In this document: piece after piece, positions 59,997 to 64,000 of the stretch
Numbering within the stretch: position 1 is the stretch's first letter
Layout of the letters: every line of letters starts with the position of its first letter
NCBI GenBank assembly: GCA_963663365.2
Contig: CAXXIH010000008.1
Span: 496,001-560,000, forward strand
Direction: 5' to 3'
Length of the DNA stretch: 64,000 nucleotides
From: G963663365 sp963663365
GTDB taxonomy: Bacteria > Hinthialibacterota > Hinthialibacteria > Hinthialibacterales > G963663365
Program-made: the position numbers and the translations under genes
Notes under the pieces: generated by a model
Databases searched by the model: none
Seen by the model: only the letters and a program-made list of their open reading frames with translations
Told to the model about the DNA's origin: nothing

Positions 59997-60549
59997 TTTC
60001 ACTCCTCCTCGAATGGTTGAGAACGACTCAGTAGATGGTGAAACACAAAGATTTTACAACTTTTTACAACTTTACGCCCGCAGTTTGATACTTTCATTGC
60101 TAAGATAATGATTGAGGATATTAAGATGAAAAAAGATGTCAAAGTCTGGGAATTACAGACAGAATCGAAGTCGAAAAGAAAGCTTTCCATTCGTATTTGG
60201 TCACGAGCCGCAACCGGCTGTGCAGAAGGCGCTACCAATTCCGTTCATGCTGTCAAAGACAAAGCCTCACCACGTCAACCGGGCTTACAGTCTGAATAAT
60301 CAGGATTTGAATGAAGCACAAGGAATCGGACCTGATTCCTATCTGTATCTGACTTATACCGCTCCCCCTGATTCAACCTTCTCCCTGCTCAATCATATTG
60401 AAACGGCTTTGCTGCCAAAGACGTTTCCTGATTGAAATTAATTAAGGTTCCGCCAGTCATTTTTCCCACATATCCCATAGCGTTTTTGTGAATTCACGTC
60501 CGGCCTGATCGGTGATACCCTCATGTAACATCCAATAGAGGTATGAATT
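59997..60549. other. Divergent intergenic region, no gene
   Basis: About 550 bp separates the catabolic operon (leftward) from the FAD gene (rightward). Several plus-strand frames are open at 60106-60435; one ends 'SLLNHIETALLPKTFPD' like a protein tail, but there is no start or ribosome site, so it may be a relic. Promoters for both directions should lie here; I could not identify one. Confidence 0.5.
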
Positions 60550-62499
60550 ATGCCGAATAAAGTCAGTACGGATTCCAATGTCGAACGCCGGGAATTTATA
60601 AAATTGGCCGGAGTCGGCGCAGGAGCAGCCCTGGGAGGAATGACCGGTTGTGCAGGAACACATAAATCCTCTTCAGGCTCGAATCGCCATGAAAGAAGAT
60701 TTTCCGGAGCGGCCTGCGGGAGCTTATCTGAAAATCATGTGATTCACTGTGATGTGGCGATTGTCGGCGGAGGAATGTCAGGTGTCTGCGCCGCGCTGGC
60801 GGCTGCCCGGAATGGCATAAAAGTCTTGCTCATTCAGGACCGTTCCGTGCTGGGAGGAAACTCCTCCAGTGAAATCCGCATGCATATTGTTGGAGCGGAT
60901 ACCGGCTGTTCAGAAAAGAATTTCGACTCACGCGAATCCGGTATCATCGAAGAATTGCGTTTGGAAGAAGCCGTACGTAATCCACAACGTTCGGCCTCGA
61001 TGTGGGATTTGATTCTCTATGAATGGGTTATGCGTGAGCCCAATATCGAGCTGCTGTTAGATACCTACTGCTGCGGAGCAAAGATGGCCAACGGCAACAA
61101 AATCGAATCAATCTTCGCCGTACGCCCTGGCACAGAGGATACATTCGAGGTCTATGCCCAAACATTTATCGATTGCAGCGGCGATGGCCGGCTCGGAGCA
61201 GAGGCTGGCGCGGAATACCGTATGGGACGCGAAGGCCGTGATGAATTTAATGAATCCCTCGCTCCACCAAAGCCGGATTCTAAAACATTGGGAAGCTCTA
61301 TTTTATTTATTACCCGGGAACATGATCGGCCCATGCCTTTTTACGGACCGGACTGGATTCGCAAATTTCCCACGAAAGAGGATTTGCCGCACCGGTCACC
61401 GAATCCCTGGGAATATGGATTTTGGTGGGTGGAATGGGGAGGCGAGCTAAATACGATCAAAGACAATGAGCGCATACGCAATGAATTACTGGCAGCGGCG
61501 CTTGGAGTGTGGGACCGCATCAAGAATAGCGGCGATTATCCCGAAAGTGAAAACTGGGCATTAGAATGGATCGGCGCATTGCCGGGCAAACGTGAGAGCC
61601 GCCGCTTCATGGGTGACGCAATTTTAACAGAGGGGGATTTGCACCGGGGCGAAACGTTTCGAGATGGAGTTGCCTATGGCGGTTGGCCCATTGATTTGCA
61701 TCCCCCAAAAGGTATCTACAGCAAAGAACGCCCCAATATCGCGGATAAGGTTCCTTTTTATAATATTCCTTTCCGTTGTCTTTATTCCCGGAATATAACC
61801 AACCTGATGTTTGCAGGACGAAATATCAGTACATCTCATGTGGCCTTTGGCAGCACGCGGGTGATGGGCACATGCAGCCTTATGGGGCAGGCGGTCGGAA
61901 CGGCGGCCGCTTTGTGCTCCCGTTACAAATGTACTCCCCGGGAATTAGGCAGCGAGGCGATTGGAGAACTTCAACAGATGTTGCTGAAAGACGATGCCTA
62001 TATCCTGGGCATTGTTAATAATGATCCATACGATCTTGCCCGGAAGGCCACAATCCGGTGTTCCAGTGAAACAGCCGAAGGACCGGGTCACCTTGTCATC
62101 AACGGAATTCATCGCAAGACGGTGAATGCTTCGAATTGCTGGATTTCTAATGAGCAAAAAGGCCTTCCGCAATGGCTTGAACTCAGGTTTACGGAACCTA
62201 AAAGGATCCAAGAAATCCACTTGACATTCGATTCAGGATTGAACCGTTTCCTCACCCTTACGCATAGCGACCGTCACAACGCAAAAATGATCCGGTCCGC
62301 TCAACCCGAGACAATCCACAATTACGACGTCTGTGTCTTTGATGGGGAATCCACAAAAACGATTGCACGTATCGAAGGCAACCACCAGCGAAAAGTCATC
62401 CACCGCTTCGATCCTCTTACAGCCCAAGGAGTCGGCATCACGATCCGAAACACAAACGGTGCTGCAAACGTTCGTCTATTTGAAGTTAGAGTTTATTGA
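60550..62499 (+). CDS. Tat-exported FAD-dependent oxidoreductase (lipoprotein-like)
   Basis: This 649-aa protein starts with a Tat motif ('RREFIKLAGVGAGAALGG') followed by a lipobox-like 'GMTGC', so it may be lipid-anchored outside the membrane. The FAD_oxidored domain starts with the dinucleotide fold 'CDVAIVGGGMSGVCAALAAA' and 'VLGGNSSSEIRMHIVGADTG' (about 70-115) and continues to about 470. The C-terminus (about 510-649, 'QWLELRFTEPKRIQEIHLTF') looks like a discoidin-type carbohydrate-binding fold. Substrates of such proteins are unknown but usually sugars. GAGG lies 8-9 nt before the ATG. It is divergent from the catabolic operon and may share its control. Confidence 0.88.
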   Translation: MPNKVSTDSNVERREFIKLAGVGAGAALGGMTGCAGTHKSSSGSNRHERRFSGAACGSLSENHVIHCDVAIVGGGMSGVCAALAAARNGIKVLLIQDRSVLGGNSSSEIRMHIVGADTGCSEKNFDSRESGIIEELRLEEAVRNPQRSASMWDLILYEWVMREPNIELLLDTYCCGAKMANGNKIESIFAVRPGTEDTFEVYAQTFIDCSGDGRLGAEAGAEYRMGREGRDEFNESLAPPKPDSKTLGSSILFITREHDRPMPFYGPDWIRKFPTKEDLPHRSPNPWEYGFWWVEWGGELNTIKDNERIRNELLAAALGVWDRIKNSGDYPESENWALEWIGALPGKRESRRFMGDAILTEGDLHRGETFRDGVAYGGWPIDLHPPKGIYSKERPNIADKVPFYNIPFRCLYSRNITNLMFAGRNISTSHVAFGSTRVMGTCSLMGQAVGTAAALCSRYKCTPRELGSEAIGELQQMLLKDDAYILGIVNNDPYDLARKATIRCSSETAEGPGHLVINGIHRKTVNASNCWISNEQKGLPQWLELRFTEPKRIQEIHLTFDSGLNRFLTLTHSDRHNAKMIRSAQPETIHNYDVCVFDGESTKTIARIEGNHQRKVIHRFDPLTAQGVGITIRNTNGAANVRLFEVRVY

Positions 62500-62589
62500 T
62501 TGCATTGTATTATATATGAAATTAAGACATATGCTGGCAGATGTGTTACACTAAAGTTGTGGGGTGACCGTACTAATAATAGTGTAATT

Positions 62590-62856
62590 ATGTCAACTTT
62601 AACATACGAAGAATTGCTCAAATCCAAGGCACGACTGCCTGAGAATCTTCGCAGACTTAACGGTGCTGTGAGGATTCAAGCCTTGCTGGATTTCACAAGA
62701 CGGCAAAAAGGTATTCCTATTGAACTACCAATTGACAAAAATGACCTTGAACCGCTTTTGGTTTCCGGTTTTATCGAGCTCAAACACTTAACCGAAAAAC
62801 CGCCGGGTAGCGGAAAGTTCCGGGTAACCGTATTAGACGGAAAAGTAAAAGCGTAG
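62590..62856 (+). CDS. Small hypothetical protein, 88 aa
   Basis: A soluble 88-aa peptide: 'MSTLTYEELLKSKARLPENL', 'RIQALLDFTRRQKGIPIELP', ending 'GKFRVTVLDGKVKA'. Alternating charged and hydrophobic residues suggest a small alpha/beta fold. No family is recognised and no strong ribosome site precedes it; a longer frame to 62500 is possible. It is 90 bp after the FAD gene and may be co-transcribed. Confidence 0.45.
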   Translation: MSTLTYEELLKSKARLPENLRRLNGAVRIQALLDFTRRQKGIPIELPIDKNDLEPLLVSGFIELKHLTEKPPGSGKFRVTVLDGKVKA

Positions 62857-62868
62857 GAGCAACAAACT

Positions 62869-63798
62869 CTACCGATCCGAAACTCGCTGAAGCAAATAAA
62901 CTTCATCAGCAAATTCAGCAAATCCTTGTGGCGGTCCCACTTCGATATCCGCGATAATTAATTCCTCTTCGGCATAATTCGCCTTGGCCAACACCAATCC
63001 GCGTGGAGAGTAAATAGCCGAAACCATCATGGGCACCGGACCGGCATTGTTGCATGAAACCACAAAATAGCCGTTCGATGCTGCGTTGCCGCGCAGAGTG
63101 CCATCCAAAACAGGAACTTTCCATTCCGAATTGCCATAGGCCGACGCCAGGTGCAGAACAAGCGCAGCGCCATCTTTGCGTAAAAGCCGCCACAGTTCGG
63201 GATAGCGCATATCCATACAAATAAGCATTCCCATTCGCAGCCCACGCCATTCAAATGTTGGCAAACGTTTGCCATCTTGAAAGAATTTACGTTCGTGCCC
63301 TGTCTGTTGAATTTTGTCGTAAAATTGGACGTTATTCCCTTTTTCATCAATGAAATACGCCCGATTTCGCCACACGTTTGCTTCATCACGCCAAGCCGTT
63401 CCGATTGCAATCGCCATTTTCAAAGACTTGGCTTTTTGTTGAATTAAACTCAACGCTTCTTCAGTCTTGCTTTGATCGACATAATCGCCAAGCGATACAC
63501 AGTCTTTGGGCGGATATCCGGTGAGACACGCTTCCGGAAAAACAATAAGGTCAGCCTTTTTTTCAGCAGCCCGTTCCAGTTGGCGTTGAATCGCCTCCAT
63601 GTTGGCCTTCAAATTCGGCTGGAGTTGAAACGGCCCGGCAGCAACACGCAGGCTGACAGTCTCCATTTGTTGCTCCGGCGAATCGGATGCAAACGCAAGC
63701 CCGGCTGAAAGCAAAACGAAGGCAGCCACGCCTAAACATAAAAGCATGCGGCAAGACAATGAAAGGATACATTTAAGGGTGTGATATATATTCATCAT
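62869..63798 (-). CDS. Exported nitrilase-family (carbon-nitrogen) hydrolase
   Basis: This 309-aa protein has a signal-peptide-like start ('MLLCLGVAAFVLLSAGLAFA') and the nitrilase-superfamily triad: Glu in 'DLIVFPEACLTGY' (about 85), Lys in 'FYDKIQQTGHERKFF' (about 163) and Cys in 'GMLICMDMRYPELWRLL' (about 194). Most family members are cytoplasmic, so an export signal is unusual and suggests an amidase acting outside the cytoplasm, for example on an amide-bearing sugar derivative. The start is uncertain because no clear ribosome site precedes the first ATG. Confidence 0.85.
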   Translation of the reverse strand: MMNIYHTLKCILSLSCRMLLCLGVAAFVLLSAGLAFASDSPEQQMETVSLRVAAGPFQLQPNLKANMEAIQRQLERAAEKKADLIVFPEACLTGYPPKDCVSLGDYVDQSKTEEALSLIQQKAKSLKMAIAIGTAWRDEANVWRNRAYFIDEKGNNVQFYDKIQQTGHERKFFQDGKRLPTFEWRGLRMGMLICMDMRYPELWRLLRKDGAALVLHLASAYGNSEWKVPVLDGTLRGNAASNGYFVVSCNNAGPVPMMVSAIYSPRGLVLAKANYAEEELIIADIEVGPPQGFAEFADEVYLLQRVSDR

Positions 63799-63890
63799 AT
63801 GACCATTCAGTTAAAGATGGACATATGATTCGCATAGATACCGTCGCGTGTCAAGAATTCTCTCGAGCCGATATCGATACGCCAAAGAAC

Positions 63891-64000
63891 TCAAGGCTGA
63901 CTTTTAATAACTACGCGTTTAGCCTTGCCGGTAAAGCGTTCAAGCGTCTCCGGTTTAACAAGTTCGATGCGTGCGCGAATCCCGGTGATCTTATGAATCT
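63891..64000 (-). CDS. Phenylacetate-CoA ligase-like protein, C-terminal fragment
   Basis: The window ends inside this gene. The 36 visible codons encode the C-terminal end 'IRARIELVKPETLERFTGK' and then 'AKRVVIKSQP' with a TGA stop. The pattern fits the C-terminal lid region of PaaK/adenylate-forming ligases, where 'E..TL.R..GK..RV.D' is common. Most of the gene lies beyond position 64000, so the call rests on a short stretch. Confidence 0.55.
   Translation of the reverse strand, partial: IHKITGIRARIELVKPETLERFTGKAKRVVIKSQP

Overview
The window looks like chromosomal DNA of an uncultured, Gram-negative-type bacterium from a candidate phylum of the Hydrogenedentota/Sumerlaeota kind. This is inferred from gene style only, with no marker gene to settle it: very large secreted proteins with Thr-Pro linkers, many formylglycine-generating-enzyme-like (FGE/sulfatase-modifying) domains, an orphan pseudopilin with the 'TTPIAYL' signature, Tat-exported Gfo/Idh/MocA and FAD oxidoreductases, a DUF6807 protein and a sodium:solute symporter. 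The window starts inside a repeated spacer and ends inside a phenylacetate-CoA-ligase-like gene.

Positions 1-11.3 kb hold an unusual sigma-54 regulon. A XylR/DmpR-type activator (XylR_N + V4R + AAA+ + Fis HTH) reads to the right. To its left, four near-consensus -24/-12 promoters point left (2600-2614, 5306-5320, 7208-7222, 7635-7649). Two have an upstream dyad built on TCAATCAAATT. Transcription units end in a conserved 14-bp-stem hairpin with a purine-rich loop. The promoter/leader/tail modules are diverged copies of one another. They drive a DUF3494 (ice-binding-type) protein, a Gsp17M-like stress protein, two related leader ORFs (37 and 49 codons), a membrane TPR protein and an orphan 2-oxoacid oxidoreductase gamma subunit. 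One promoter now reads only into a leftover gamma-subunit tail. The DUF3494 protein carries the N-terminus of the stress protein, so it is a visible gene chimera. An IS256-family element sits between the DUF3494 gene and its hairpin. A fifth sigma-54-like promoter precedes a 59-aa membrane peptide near 11.1 kb.

Positions 11.4-16.5 kb carry small housekeeping or unknown genes: a DUF5655-like protein, a pseudopilin, HU overlapping an unknown gene, and a 302-aa unknown. Positions 17-36 kb are a secreted-protein region. A three-gene operon encodes proteins with cohesin-like modules, two of them also ending in dockerin-like repeats and the third a 1.87-kaa beta-helix/cohesin/FGE protein. Lipoproteins and a HEAT-repeat protein follow, then an LRR-FGE protein of about 35 repeats containing near-identical 189-bp DNA repeats, and a double-FGE protein. 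One unnamed domain containing 'GLNxPVDG' recurs four times in the three FGE proteins.

Positions 36.3-46.8 kb form a plasmid- or ICE-like module, all on the minus strand, ending beside the 3' end of tRNA-Arg(ACG). It has an RHH repressor, two paralogous DUF669-like proteins, an AT-rich non-coding stretch with CTGACAGA/TGACAC repeats that looks like an origin, a primase-polymerase/helicase with a translationally coupled leader ORF, a DpdA-like transglycosylase, a ParB-like protein, an excisionase-type HTH and an IS1595-type transposase with a degenerate catalytic site. No integrase is visible. Truncated 3' copies of one module gene lie at 12 kb and 26 kb.

Positions 47-64 kb are metabolic. They include a UroD-family methyltransferase-like protein, a DUF123 GIY-YIG protein and a six-gene minus-strand operon (Tat Gfo/Idh/MocA oxidoreductase, DUF6807 protein, SSS transporter, 3-hydroxyisobutyrate-dehydrogenase-like protein, secreted glycosidase-like protein, amidohydrolase-aminotransferase fusion) that looks like carbohydrate or amino-sugar catabolism. 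A Tat FAD oxidoreductase, an exported nitrilase-family hydrolase and the ligase fragment complete the region.
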